64,000 nucleotides of DNA from Rheinheimera salexigens. Its GTDB lineage: Bacteria > Pseudomonadota > Gammaproteobacteria > Enterobacterales > Alteromonadaceae. The stretch lies in the NCBI RefSeq assembly GCF_001752395.1, contig NZ_MKEK01000001.1, positions 433,466 to 497,465 on the forward strand, read 5' to 3'. Below, piece after piece: positions 7,353 through 14,203 of the stretch (the first letter of the stretch is position 1; each line of letters starts with the position of its first letter). The notes under the pieces are model-generated. The model saw only the letters and a list, made by a program, of their open reading frames with translations. It was not told where the DNA came from and did not search any database. The translations under genes and the position numbers were made by a program.

Positions 7353-7422
7353 AACGATTATGCGAGGTTGAGCAGGCTTAGCCTCGTGGTTATTTTTATA
7401 GTAGTAAAAAAGGTAATCTGTA

Positions 7423-7845
7423 ATGATAAATACCAAAATATATAAGTCGGTGTATACCTTAGCTGAAAAGTTAATGGACGCCGACAAAAAAGGCAATAAA
7501 CAGGCATTTGATACGCATTATGCAGAGTTGAAGGCCATTTGTATCGATAACGAAAATACCAATAAAGATCACCCAGAACAATGGGAAACGCTTGCCGACT
7601 TTACAGAAGAGCTAGAAGACGCATTGGCGGGATATGAAAAAGCCCTAGAAAAAGCCGTCGCTATTAATTCAAAAGACCATATGGCATCTATCGCATTCTC
7701 CATGGCGATATTGCAAATTGAACTAGGTCAAACTGACGCGGCTATCAACAATTTGCAAGCGGCAAAAATTAGCGCTAATAAAATTGAAGATAGAGAATTT
7801 AAAGTCGAAATAGACGAGCTATTGGCCAAGCTTTTAGCAGACTAA
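7423..7845 (+). CDS. TPR-like helical protein
   Basis: A 140-residue soluble, acidic, helical protein. Its middle (EDALAGYEKALEKAVAINSKDHMASIAFSMAILQIELGQTDAAINNLQAAKISA) reads like two tetratricopeptide-type helix pairs with the alternating small/large pattern W/Y..LA..Y..A. TPR domains mediate protein-protein contacts. AAAAAGG at about 7406 precedes ATG 7423. It ends 28 bp before the phospholipase-like gene, so the two are likely cotranscribed; nothing else defines a partner. Confidence 0.65.
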   Translation: MINTKIYKSVYTLAEKLMDADKKGNKQAFDTHYAELKAICIDNENTNKDHPEQWETLADFTEELEDALAGYEKALEKAVAINSKDHMASIAFSMAILQIELGQTDAAINNLQAAKISANKIEDREFKVEIDELLAKLLAD

Positions 7846-7873
7846 ACCCGATAAGTATCGGCAGAAGAAATTT

Positions 7874-8299
7874 ATGCGTATCGTGCTTACTGTGTTGTGT
7901 TTGCTGTTTTCAATAACGTTGACTGCCGAAACAATAAAACCTTTTACAACAGATGGCTGTAGTGCTTTTCCCGATGGTACCTTTAGTCAAAACGAATTAT
8001 GGTTATCGTGTTGTACCGCTCATGATTTTGCGTATTGGCAAGGTGGTACTTATGCACAGAGGTTGCAAGCAGATAAACAACTACGCCAATGTGTTGCTCA
8101 AGTAGGGCAACAACATATAGCCTACTTAATGCTCGCAGGAGTTCGTGTAGGTGGCAGCCCATATTTACCGACATCGTTTAGATGGGGCTATGGTTGGTCT
8201 TACCCTCGCTGGTATAGGCCATTAACTGCAGCAGAACGAAAACAGATATCAACTAGCGAAATAACAGATAGCAAGAGAATAAATAAGGATAATAAATAG
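7874..8299 (+). CDS. Exported phospholipase A2-like protein
   Basis: 141 residues. A Sec signal (MRIVLTVLCLLFSITLTAET) is followed by TTDGCSAFPDGT and LSCCTAHDFAYWQGG, which carries the secreted-PLA2 signature CCxxHD with the catalytic His-Asp pair. The YAQRLQADKQLRQCVAQ helix and GVRVGGSPYLPTSFRWGYGW follow. The calcium-loop analogue would be around DGCSAFPDG. Proteins of this type are small secreted or periplasmic lipases or inactive relatives. The four mature cysteines could form two disulfides. Start ATG 7874 has AGAAGAAA upstream. The substrate is not proven; the HD pair is visible, full catalytic competence is inference. Confidence 0.72.
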   Translation: MRIVLTVLCLLFSITLTAETIKPFTTDGCSAFPDGTFSQNELWLSCCTAHDFAYWQGGTYAQRLQADKQLRQCVAQVGQQHIAYLMLAGVRVGGSPYLPTSFRWGYGWSYPRWYRPLTAAERKQISTSEITDSKRINKDNK

Positions 8300-8307
8300 G
8301 TGACTAT

Positions 8308-8398
8308 ATGATTAGAATTATTTTTTACTGCTCTAGCTTTTATAGCTTCGGTCTATGCTAATGCTGAAAACGGTTTATTAAAAAATAACTCATTTTAG
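8308..8398 (+). pseudogene. Frameshifted tiny exported-peptide ORF
   Basis: ATG 8308 follows AATAGGTGACTAT. As written, the frame stops after 17 codons. Removing one T from the T6 run near 8321 would give MIRIIFTALAFIASVYANAE followed by NGLLKNNSF and a stop at 8396-8398, which reads as a clean signal peptide. It is either a decayed small secreted peptide or a homopolymer sequencing error. Confidence 0.35.
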
Positions 8399-8474
8399 TT
8401 TAGTGCTATAATGTGTATAGTTAGCTTGTTATTAGAGCGTTAACGTTTCTAGTTTTATAGTAATGTATTATTTT

Positions 8475-8533
8475 CGAACTGGTGGATTCGATTATAACTT
8501 TTTATTTTTCACCAACAATTATGAGTAAAGAAA
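8475..8533 (+). promoter_or_regulatory. Structured 5' leader of first cold-shock gene
   Basis: CGAA (8475-8478) and TTCG (8487-8490) close an 8-base loop CTGGTGGA. Seven loop bases (TGGTGGA) can pair with TTCACCA at 8508-8514, one pair being G-U. The same elements recur before the second cold-shock gene. A TATAAT hexamer at 8407-8412 may be its -10. The conserved ATGAGTAAA at 8521 opens a six-codon overlapping frame. Confidence 0.55.
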
Positions 8534-8740
8534 ATGGCTAAAGGTACAGTTAAGTGGTTCAACGCTGAAAAAGGTTTTGGTTTTATTTCTCCTGAAGACG
8601 GCAGCAAAGATCTGTTTGTTCATCACTCTGAAATTCAAGCCGGTGGTGGCTACGCAACTTTAAGCGACGGCCAAGCGGTCGAGTTTGAAGTTGGTCAAGG
8701 CCAGAAAGGTCCTTGTGCAAATAAAGTAGTTCCTGTTTAA
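8534..8740 (+). CDS. Cold-shock protein, CspA family (copy 1)
   Basis: 68 residues, a complete single cold-shock OB domain. RNP1 is KGFGFI (residues 15-20) and RNP2 is LFVHH (about 28-32). The start [35 protein letters not shown] is typical of the CspA/CspD-like DNA/RNA chaperones. The protein binds single-stranded RNA and melts structure at low temperature. It differs from the copy at 10.1 kb in only a few residues (for example S20/T20 and GQGQ/GEGQ). A strong intrinsic terminator follows, so it is monocistronic. Confidence 0.96.
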   Translation: MAKGTVKWFNAEKGFGFISPEDGSKDLFVHHSEIQAGGGYATLSDGQAVEFEVGQGQKGPCANKVVPV

Positions 8741-8760
8741 GCGATAAGCTATAACAAATG

Positions 8761-8797
8761 AAAAAACCGGATGGCTTTGCCTTCCGGTTTTTTTTTG
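8761..8797 (+). terminator. Rho-independent terminator of cold-shock gene 1
   Basis: The stem AAAACCGGA / TCCGGTTTT with loop TGGCTTTGCCT is followed by an unbroken run of T. Confidence 0.9.
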
Positions 8798-8932
8798 CCT
8801 GTTATCAGTTAGTTCGCGCTGTATGCTTTGCACTGATGAAACATCCTACGGAATATCTATAATTCTTTTCAATTTCCTTGCTCGCTATAGTCAAATCATG
8901 AACTAAAATAATGTAAATATTATTTTAAGAAA

Positions 8933-9640
8933 ATGAAAATGATTAGCCGTTTGTATCAACCAACACCGAGCCAAAATTATTTATTAGCTGCGATGTCAGA
9001 CGAAGCTCGTCAGCGAATTTATCCTGCTCTAGAGCGGGTAGTATTGCCCGCGAAGAAAGATCTGTATGAATCGGAGCATAAACTAGGCTATGTGTATTTC
9101 CCTACAAATAGTGTTGTATCAATCTTGTACTCAATGGGATCTGGCGAGTCGGCAGAAATTGCCACCGTAGGTAATGAAGGTATTATTGGTGTGACAGTAT
9201 TAATGGGCAGTGATGACTATACAATCCGAGCGCAGGTGCATGGTGAAGGTAATGCTTATCGGCTATTAAGTTCTGTTTTAAAAGATGAATTTAGTCGTAA
9301 CAAACAAATACAACTGGTGATGCTAAGTTACATTCAACGACTATTTTTTCATGTGGCACAAGTTGCCCTATGCAATCGTTACCACACTATTGAACAGCAA
9401 GTATGTCGTTGTTTGTTATTGTTCGCAGATCGTTGCCCAGACCGATTCTTGACCTTAACTCAAGTGCAAATAGCTAAACTGCTAGGGGTGCGTCGAGAAG
9501 GTGTCACTATTGCAGCTGGTAAACTGCATCAGTTAGGTGCTATTAGTTATCATCGCGGTTGTATCAGCATATTAGATAAAAACAAGCTGCAGCAGTTAGG
9601 GTGTGACTGTTATTCAGTACTTAAACAAAGAGGAGCCTAG
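8933..9640 (+). CDS. Crp/Fnr-family transcriptional regulator
   Basis: 235 residues. The N-terminal cyclic-nucleotide-binding-like beta domain (about 30-130) contains YVYFPTNSVVSILYSM, EIATVGNEGIIGVTVLMG and QVHGEGNAYRL. The C-terminal winged helix (about 165-215) contains LTQVQIAKLLGVRREGVTIAAGKLHQLGAISYHRG. The recognition helix RREGVT is typical of the subgroup annotated as Crp/Fnr regulators in gamma- and alphaproteobacteria. There is no FNR-type N-terminal cysteine cluster, so iron-sulfur oxygen sensing is unlikely. The ligand and regulon are unknown. Its place between two cold-shock genes may be incidental, since terminators isolate them. Confidence 0.88.
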   Translation: MKMISRLYQPTPSQNYLLAAMSDEARQRIYPALERVVLPAKKDLYESEHKLGYVYFPTNSVVSILYSMGSGESAEIATVGNEGIIGVTVLMGSDDYTIRAQVHGEGNAYRLLSSVLKDEFSRNKQIQLVMLSYIQRLFFHVAQVALCNRYHTIEQQVCRCLLLFADRCPDRFLTLTQVQIAKLLGVRREGVTIAAGKLHQLGAISYHRGCISILDKNKLQQLGCDCYSVLKQRGA

Positions 9641-9662
9641 TAATTTCATTAACTGAAAAACG

Positions 9663-9694
9663 TTGCGCCGTTCAATTACGATTGAGCGGCGCAA
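9663..9694. terminator. Long hairpin between convergent genes
   Basis: TTGCGCCGTTCAAT and ATTGAGCGGCGCAA form a 14-bp stem with one G-U pair and a TACG loop. On the minus strand it is followed by CGTTTTT, so it best terminates the small minus-strand gene and may also stop the regulator transcript. Confidence 0.65.
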
Positions 9695-9732
9695 AGTAAG
9701 CATAAAGCTTGAAATTTTATAACGCTGGTATC

Positions 9733-9852
9733 CTATCTAGAAGGATTTTTTGGTTTTTGTGGAGAGTGCTGATCTCGCTGTTTATCTTTTTGATCATGAT
9801 CTTTAGATGGGTTATTTTGACCCGGTTGATTAGATGCATTTAATTGAAACAT
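9733..9852 (-). CDS. 39-residue Gln/Lys-rich protein
   Basis: A minus-strand ORF (ATG at 9852, TAG at 9733) with a strong GAGGTG ribosome site eight bases upstream. The peptide is highly polar: MFQLNASNQPGQNNPSKDHD, then QKDKQRDQHSPQKPKNPSR, with neither hydrophobic segment nor cysteine. Similar short NQPGQN/KD-rich hypothetical proteins are familiar from gammaproteobacteria, but no function is known. It is likely intrinsically disordered. The good ribosome site plus the terminator hairpin at 9663-9694 are the main support that it is real. Confidence 0.62.
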   Translation of the reverse strand: MFQLNASNQPGQNNPSKDHDQKDKQRDQHSPQKPKNPSR

Positions 9853-10079
9853 AAAACACCTCTTGATTATTTTCTACCAGCACAGGATTGCGCTGGTCGA
9901 TATAACGATAGCAGTGTCTTGTGAAATGTTCTGTGTGCTACCGCACCCAACTAAAAGTTATTTTGCTAAGTTGTTAGTAAACTTTGTTGCGTGATATGTA
10001 CTATTATTAGGTTGTCAGCGCAGTTTTTGGCTTGAACTAGAGGCTATATGCTTCTAGTCTAAAATTACGGTTTTATATT

Positions 10080-10138
10080 CGAACTGGTGGATTCGTTTAT
10101 AATTGATATTCTTCACCAATAATTATGAGTAAATGAAA
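10080..10138 (+). promoter_or_regulatory. Structured 5' leader of second cold-shock gene
   Basis: It has the same elements as the first copy. CGAA/TTCG closes a CTGGTGGA loop (10080-10095), TTCACCA lies downstream at 10112-10118, and ATGAGTAAA starts at 10125, here opening a three-codon ORF that ends at 10136. Bases between these elements have diverged while the elements are kept. Confidence 0.55.
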
Positions 10139-10345
10139 ATGGCTAAAGGTACAGTTAAGTGGTTTAACGCTGAAAAAGGTTTTGGTTTTATTACACCTGA
10201 AGACGGCAGTAAAGATCTATTTGTTCATCACTCTGAAATTCAAGCTGGTGGTGGTTATGCAACTTTAAGTGATGGCCAAGCGGTCGAATTTGAAGTTGGT
10301 GAAGGCCAAAAAGGTCCTTGTGCTAACAAAGTTGTTCCTGTTTAG
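10139..10345 (+). CDS. Cold-shock protein, CspA family (copy 2)
   Basis: 68 residues from ATG 10139; an in-frame ATG two codons earlier (10133) is less likely because the first copy also begins MAKG. It is a single cold-shock domain with RNP1 KGFGFI and RNP2 LFVHH, nearly identical to the copy at 8.5 kb, with many silent differences. This suggests an old duplication kept by selection. It is an RNA chaperone of the CspA type. The leader elements are shared with copy 1, and a terminator hairpin follows at 10365. Confidence 0.96.
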   Translation: MAKGTVKWFNAEKGFGFITPEDGSKDLFVHHSEIQAGGGYATLSDGQAVEFEVGEGQKGPCANKVVPV

Positions 10346-10364
10346 GCTGCAACTAATAACGCTT

Positions 10365-10395
10365 AAAAAATTGACGGTTACACTGTCGGTTTTTT
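10365..10395 (+). terminator. Terminator of cold-shock gene 2
   Basis: AAAAAATTGACGG and CTGTCGGTTTTTT pair with some G-U pairs across a short loop, ending in six T. Confidence 0.7.
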
Positions 10396-10612
10396 AGGCG
10401 TTAGCTATTTTTAGATCCCACACTTTATGTTGAAAGTCTTAAATATTATAAAACCATAAGTGGTTGGTCATTTCATCTCTCATTCCGTTTAAATTTTTAG
10501 TGCCACTTTTCTTGTGTTTATTAGTTTTTTGAATAATTGTCTTTTGCAAAACCTGCCTATGAAGAAAGAGCGAGATGTTGGTTTTATGGGATATGCTGAA
10601 ATTAATGTTATG

Positions 10613-10625
10613 TGTTGGTCCAACA
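10613..10625. promoter_or_regulatory. Palindrome upstream of SRPBCC gene
   Basis: TGTTGG-T-CCAACA is a perfect inverted repeat 13 bp before ATG 10639, in the operator position and just before the ribosome site AGGAG. It could be a repressor site or a small mRNA hairpin; the regulator is unknown. Confidence 0.35.
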
Positions 10626-10638
10626 TTAGGAGAATATT

Positions 10639-11079
10639 ATGTTTGAAATAAATCACCGAGTTGGTATTGATGCTTCACCGGCAAAGATTTATAGCGCATT
10701 AACTACAGATGATGGCTTGGCTCTATGGTGGACAAACGATATATCAGGAGCTGGAGATGTCGGTTCAACAATTAAATTTCGCTTTAATGGCGCAGGGCCA
10801 GACTTTGTAGTTACAGAACTAATACCTAATAAAGCGGTGCGTTGGCAGCACTCAGGGCATGTTCCTGAGTCATGGATGGGAACAGAAATATTGTTTCAAC
10901 TACAAGTTGATGGCCAGCAAACATTTGTTAGGTTTACCCATTCAAATTGGCAAGAATCTACCGATTTTATGGCGCATTACAGCACTAAGTGGGCTGTTTT
11001 TTTAATCAGTCTCAAAGATGCAGTGGAAACTAATCAAGGCAGACCATTTCCAAATGATATTCAAATAGACCATTCTTGA
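10639..11079 (+). CDS. SRPBCC/AHSA1-like domain protein
   Basis: 146 residues forming one START-like helix-grip domain. The features are INHRVGIDASPAKIYSALTTDDGLALWWT (first strand and kinked helices), FRFNGAGPDFVVTELIPNKAVRWQHSG, TEILFQLQVDGQQTFVRFTHSNW, and the long C-terminal helix beginning WAVFLISLKDAVETNQGRPF. Proteins of this group bind hydrophobic ligands or resemble Aha1 C-terminal domains; many are of unknown role. AGGAGAATATT before ATG 10639 is a good ribosome site. It appears monocistronic, with a palindrome in its leader. Confidence 0.88.
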   Translation: MFEINHRVGIDASPAKIYSALTTDDGLALWWTNDISGAGDVGSTIKFRFNGAGPDFVVTELIPNKAVRWQHSGHVPESWMGTEILFQLQVDGQQTFVRFTHSNWQESTDFMAHYSTKWAVFLISLKDAVETNQGRPFPNDIQIDHS

Positions 11080-11226
11080 TTATTACCCCCATAGTAAGTC
11101 GACAATATATAGAGCAATATATTTAAATATCTCAAGTCACACTAGCAGCTGCAGGAGCAGAGATTTTAGATGTAACCATTAATGTTATAGCAACGTAATC
11201 AAAGCTAGGGTTAGGCGTTATCTATA

Positions 11227-11727
11227 ATGGAGTTAATTATTTATTTTCAAGAAATGTGGCAATTGGCAATTCAAGGGCAAACTCAGGGGATTTGGTTTTG
11301 GGCTGGCTTGTATACTTTTATTGTGTGTGTTTATTCAGTGAAACTACAACTAAGTACAAGACACTGGCCTTGGGTTGAAGGCGACTTATCTAATATTGGC
11401 ACTGCGAAGTTTGGTGCAACAGATAAAATTATATCTAACCAAAAATACGTCTCTAAAGCGTTGTATCAGTACAGGGTGTCTGGTGTAGATTATAACGGCA
11501 ACAAAATTTCGCCTTGGGTTGTAGTGGTTAGCCACAACGCAAAAGCTATCCTTGAAAAGCAACTATTGGGTATTCAGCACTTGCCTAGTGGGAAAGTTAA
11601 GGTTTACTACAAGCCAAGTAATCCGCAAAAAAGCTTTCTAATTATTGCCGGAAAAATGGGTATATTTATTACCCTCGTAATAAGTGTGCTGCCATTAATC
11701 GGCTTTTATTTTAAATACTATACGTAA
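11227..11727 (+). CDS. DUF3592 membrane protein
   Basis: 166 residues. An N-terminal helix at about 20-40 (GIWFWAGLYTFIVCVYSVKL) is followed by a soluble beta-rich region, WPWVEGDLSNIG ... YVSKALYQYRVSGVDYNGNKISPW ... LPSGKVKVYYKPSNPQKSFL, which is the DUF3592 pattern (Y.Y.V.G..Y.G, V.Y.P.NP..S.L). A C-terminal helix lies at about 143-163. The family has no known function. ATG 11227 is preceded by a poor ribosome site. The GTTAGGC shortly upstream (about 11210) is not part of a recognisable attC. Confidence 0.8.
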   Translation: MELIIYFQEMWQLAIQGQTQGIWFWAGLYTFIVCVYSVKLQLSTRHWPWVEGDLSNIGTAKFGATDKIISNQKYVSKALYQYRVSGVDYNGNKISPWVVVVSHNAKAILEKQLLGIQHLPSGKVKVYYKPSNPQKSFLIIAGKMGIFITLVISVLPLIGFYFKYYT

Positions 11728-11801
11728 CCAATACGCTTAAGTTCGTTGTTTAGCGTAGGTGTATAATTAGCATGAATAAATTTAGCTTAAAGGTGAGAGT
11801 C

Positions 11802-12344
11802 ATGGATAAAGCTCTGCAAACGATGATAAATAACATGCCAGAGAAAACCGGTAAAAATCTAGAACAGTGGATTGAAATATTAAACAAACAAAACTTCGAA
11901 AAGCATGCAATGGCTGTGAAGTTTTTAAAAACCGAACATGGCGTAAGCCATGGTTTTGCCAATACCATAGTGACTTTATCTAAAGAAAAAGATGCCCCTA
12001 GCGTGGATTTAGTTGCTAACCAATACACGGGTAAAGAACAACTTAAGCCCATTTATACCGCACTAATTGCCGCAGTAGAAAAGTTTGGTGAGGATGTTGT
12101 CATTACGCCGAAAAAAGGCAGCGTAAGTTTAATTAGAAAAATTCAGTTTGCTTTAATCAAGCCTGCTACTAAAACCAGAATAGACTTGGGTTTAAAGTTA
12201 CCTGATGTGCAAGTACAAGGACGCTTAGAAAATTCAGGGCCATTTGGCACCATGTGCACTCATCGCATACAGCTACATACTGTTGCTGATATAAATGCTG
12301 AAGTGATTGATTGGTTGCTATTAGCCTATCAGCGTTCAGTTTAA
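11802..12344 (+). CDS. DUF4287/DUF5655 domain protein
   Basis: 180 residues from ATG 11802 (GGTGAGAGTC upstream); an in-frame ATG at 11772 is possible. The first part, MINNMPEKTGKNLEQWIEILNKQNFEKHAMAVKFLKTEHGVSHGFANTIV, matches the DUF4287 helical domain. The second part (LKPIYTALIAAVEKFGEDVVITPKKGSVSLIRKIQFALIKPATKTRIDLGLKL) matches DUF5655, a predicted DNA/RNA-binding-like or transport-associated domain. The two domains commonly occur fused. The biochemical role is unknown. It is followed after 94 bp by another small gene on the same strand. Confidence 0.78.
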   Translation: MDKALQTMINNMPEKTGKNLEQWIEILNKQNFEKHAMAVKFLKTEHGVSHGFANTIVTLSKEKDAPSVDLVANQYTGKEQLKPIYTALIAAVEKFGEDVVITPKKGSVSLIRKIQFALIKPATKTRIDLGLKLPDVQVQGRLENSGPFGTMCTHRIQLHTVADINAEVIDWLLLAYQRSV

Positions 12345-12438
12345 TGAAAATGTAATCAATATCTATATTTTTCAGGCATGTGCTCAAACCACAATTTACC
12401 TTTTTTATTAGGCTTTTTTCAATTACGGGAGATAAGCA

Positions 12439-12738
12439 ATGGGCTTAAAAGCGCATCAAATTGCCGTAGAAAACATCAATATACCGGGTAAATCTAGCAA
12501 CGTGGATGCTACTAAATATTTGGCTATGAAAAAAGCCATGCTTGAAATCCTATCAGCTACTCGCCCTGGGTTAACTCAAAAAGAAATACTACAGCAAGTG
12601 AAAGCGCACTTACCTGAAAGCGTTTTTCCTCAAGGTGCGACATCAGGGTGGTGGGCTAAAACGGTGCAGCTTGATCTAGAAGCAAAGGGCGTTGTAAAGC
12701 GGGAAACATGCAAGCCATTACGTTGGCATAAAGCGTAA
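12439..12738 (+). CDS. DUF6958-like protein
   Basis: 99 residues with a well conserved set of motifs: NINIPGKSSNVDATKYLAMKKAML, GLTQKEILQQVKAHLPESVFPQGATSGWWAKTVQLDLEAKGVVKRE and a final PLRWHK. The second half looks like a winged-helix. The family is widespread in bacteria as a hypothetical protein. ATG 12439 follows GGGAGATAAGC. No function is proposed beyond possible nucleic-acid binding from the predicted fold. Confidence 0.72.
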   Translation: MGLKAHQIAVENINIPGKSSNVDATKYLAMKKAMLEILSATRPGLTQKEILQQVKAHLPESVFPQGATSGWWAKTVQLDLEAKGVVKRETCKPLRWHKA

Positions 12739-12855
12739 ATCATAATAAAGCAATCTATACCAATATGTTAAAGTACAAATTATAATCAATACAATATCGG
12801 GCATTTGCATCACATATGCGGTCAACATTGTATGCAGTAAAACTTGGAGAAATTA

Positions 12856-13338
12856 ATGTCGACAATACACATTCGTCCAGCAAGCATAGACGACGCTGCT
12901 TTAATCCTTAAATTTGTTACAGACTTGGCCATTTACGAAAAAGCCGAACATGAAGTAAAAGCAACCCAAGTAGATATTGAGGAGTCGTTATTTGGTGCAG
13001 ATGCCAATGCACAAGCGGTGATTTGTAGTATCGATAATACGCCAGTAGGTTATGCAGTGTACTTTTTTAATTATTCGACATGGTTAGGTAAACCTGGGCT
13101 GTATTTGGAAGATTTGTACGTTTCTGCACAGTGTAGAGGTTCAGGTGCTGGCACCGCGATGCTTAAATACTTAGCAAACATTGCACTAGCTAAAAACTGT
13201 GGCCGCTTTGAATGGAGTGTATTGGACTGGAATGAGCCAGCTATTAAGTTCTACCAATCTATTGGTGCCAAACCACAAGACGAATGGATAGGGTATCGCT
13301 TAACCGGTAAAGCACTAAACGACTTTGCCAATGCTTAG
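12856..13338 (+). CDS. GNAT-family acetyltransferase
   Basis: 160 residues from ATG 12856 (GGAGAA just upstream); a TTG at 12844 would lie within that ribosome site. It is a spermidine/diamine N-acetyltransferase-like GNAT. It shows IRPASIDDAALILKFVTDLAIYEKAEHEV, then PVGYAVYFFNYSTWLGKPGLYLEDLYVSAQCRGSGAGTAMLKYLA, with the acetyl-CoA loop RGSGAG at about 98-103. It ends GRFEWSVLDWNEPAIKFYQSIGAKP. The substrate is unknown, though the LEDLYV and WNxPAxxFY motifs are typical of the SAT-like subgroup. It overlaps the pseudouridine synthase start by 8 bp. Confidence 0.9.
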   Translation: MSTIHIRPASIDDAALILKFVTDLAIYEKAEHEVKATQVDIEESLFGADANAQAVICSIDNTPVGYAVYFFNYSTWLGKPGLYLEDLYVSAQCRGSGAGTAMLKYLANIALAKNCGRFEWSVLDWNEPAIKFYQSIGAKPQDEWIGYRLTGKALNDFANA

Positions 13339-14083
13339 CTCGACTACGGACATTATCGTTGATGCCGTTGATAAATTTGATGCCGTTGATAAATTTGATG
13401 TTGTTGACAACTTTGTCGCGCCAGTGTGTGCCGATTTTGTGCAAATTCTATATCAAGATGCCGACATTCTGCTGATCAATAAACCTAGTGGACTGCTGAG
13501 TTTGTCGGGTAAAAATCCGTTAAATTGGGATTCAGTGCACTATCGTTTAGTGCATGGCCAAGCCGGAGTAACACCGGCATTTCCGCAAGCAAAGTTACCG
13601 CATCGCTTAGATTTTGGTACCTCAGGTATTATGGTAGTGGGGCTAAATGCCCAGTCGGCGCAACATCTCAACAAACAGTTTCAAGCAGGCACGATACAAA
13701 AGCGCTACCTAGCGGTGCTAGAGGGTTGGCTTGCAGATGATAAAGGACAGATTGAAGCTGCCATCGCCAAAGATAAAAGCTGTTTTCCTAGAGTAAAAAT
13801 TTGCCCCAGCAGCGGCAAGACCGCCCTAACTGAATACACAGTTTTACAGCGTTCTCAGCAACCCAATCGCAGCCTAGTGCAATACACCCCGCATACTGGG
13901 CGTACTCATCAATTACGTATTCACAGCTTGGCAATAGGCCATCCAATCCTTGGCTGTGATCTGTATCATAGTGAGCATAGTCAGCAGTTGGCAAAACGGT
14001 TACTATTACACGCTAGTGCGTTATATTTTCAGCATCCAACTAGCGGTGAAACTTTTCATGGCCAATGCGCCTGTCCGTTTTAA
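13331..14083 (+). CDS. RluA-family RNA pseudouridine synthase
   Basis: 250 residues from ATG 13331, overlapping the acetyltransferase stop. The catalytic motif HRLDFGTSGIM (usual HRLDxxTSG; Asp catalytic) lies near residues 93-103. It is preceded by ILYQDADILLINKPSGLLSLSG and followed by KRYLAVLEGWL and the TGRTHQLRIHSLAIGHPILGCDLY signature. It isomerises uridine in rRNA or tRNA; it is closest in style to RluA, but target assignment is not possible by eye. The N-terminal extension contains three copies of a six-residue unit (DAVDKF, DAVDKF, DVVDNF) from an 18-bp tandem repeat, which is unusual for the family. Confidence 0.9.
   Translation: MLSSTTDIIVDAVDKFDAVDKFDVVDNFVAPVCADFVQILYQDADILLINKPSGLLSLSGKNPLNWDSVHYRLVHGQAGVTPAFPQAKLPHRLDFGTSGIMVVGLNAQSAQHLNKQFQAGTIQKRYLAVLEGWLADDKGQIEAAIAKDKSCFPRVKICPSSGKTALTEYTVLQRSQQPNRSLVQYTPHTGRTHQLRIHSLAIGHPILGCDLYHSEHSQQLAKRLLLHASALYFQHPTSGETFHGQCACPF
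13361..13414 (+). repeat. 18-bp tandem repeat, three copies
   Basis: The unit GATGCCGTTGATAAATTT occurs twice exactly (13361-13396) and once with four changes (13397-13414). It encodes hexapeptide repeats in the N-terminal extension of the pseudouridine synthase. Confidence 0.9.
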
Positions 14084-14203
14084 CCATAACGTTTATCATT
14101 TGCTACACTTATCGCAGCCTCTGGTGTGTAAATCGTTTTTTAGAGTCGCTTTTAGAGTCACATCTAGAGTATTAAATAGGGTAAATATTTATGGTTAACG
14201 TTG

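Noticed and set aside
11186..11218. GTTAGGC near 11210 as another attC
   Set aside because: No complementary left core or palindromic arm could be found upstream; the core alone is too short to mean anything.
13950..14198. 82-codon frame between the pseudouridine synthase and the cyclase
   Set aside because: It mostly overlaps the pseudouridine synthase 3' end in another frame and has no domain or ribosome site.
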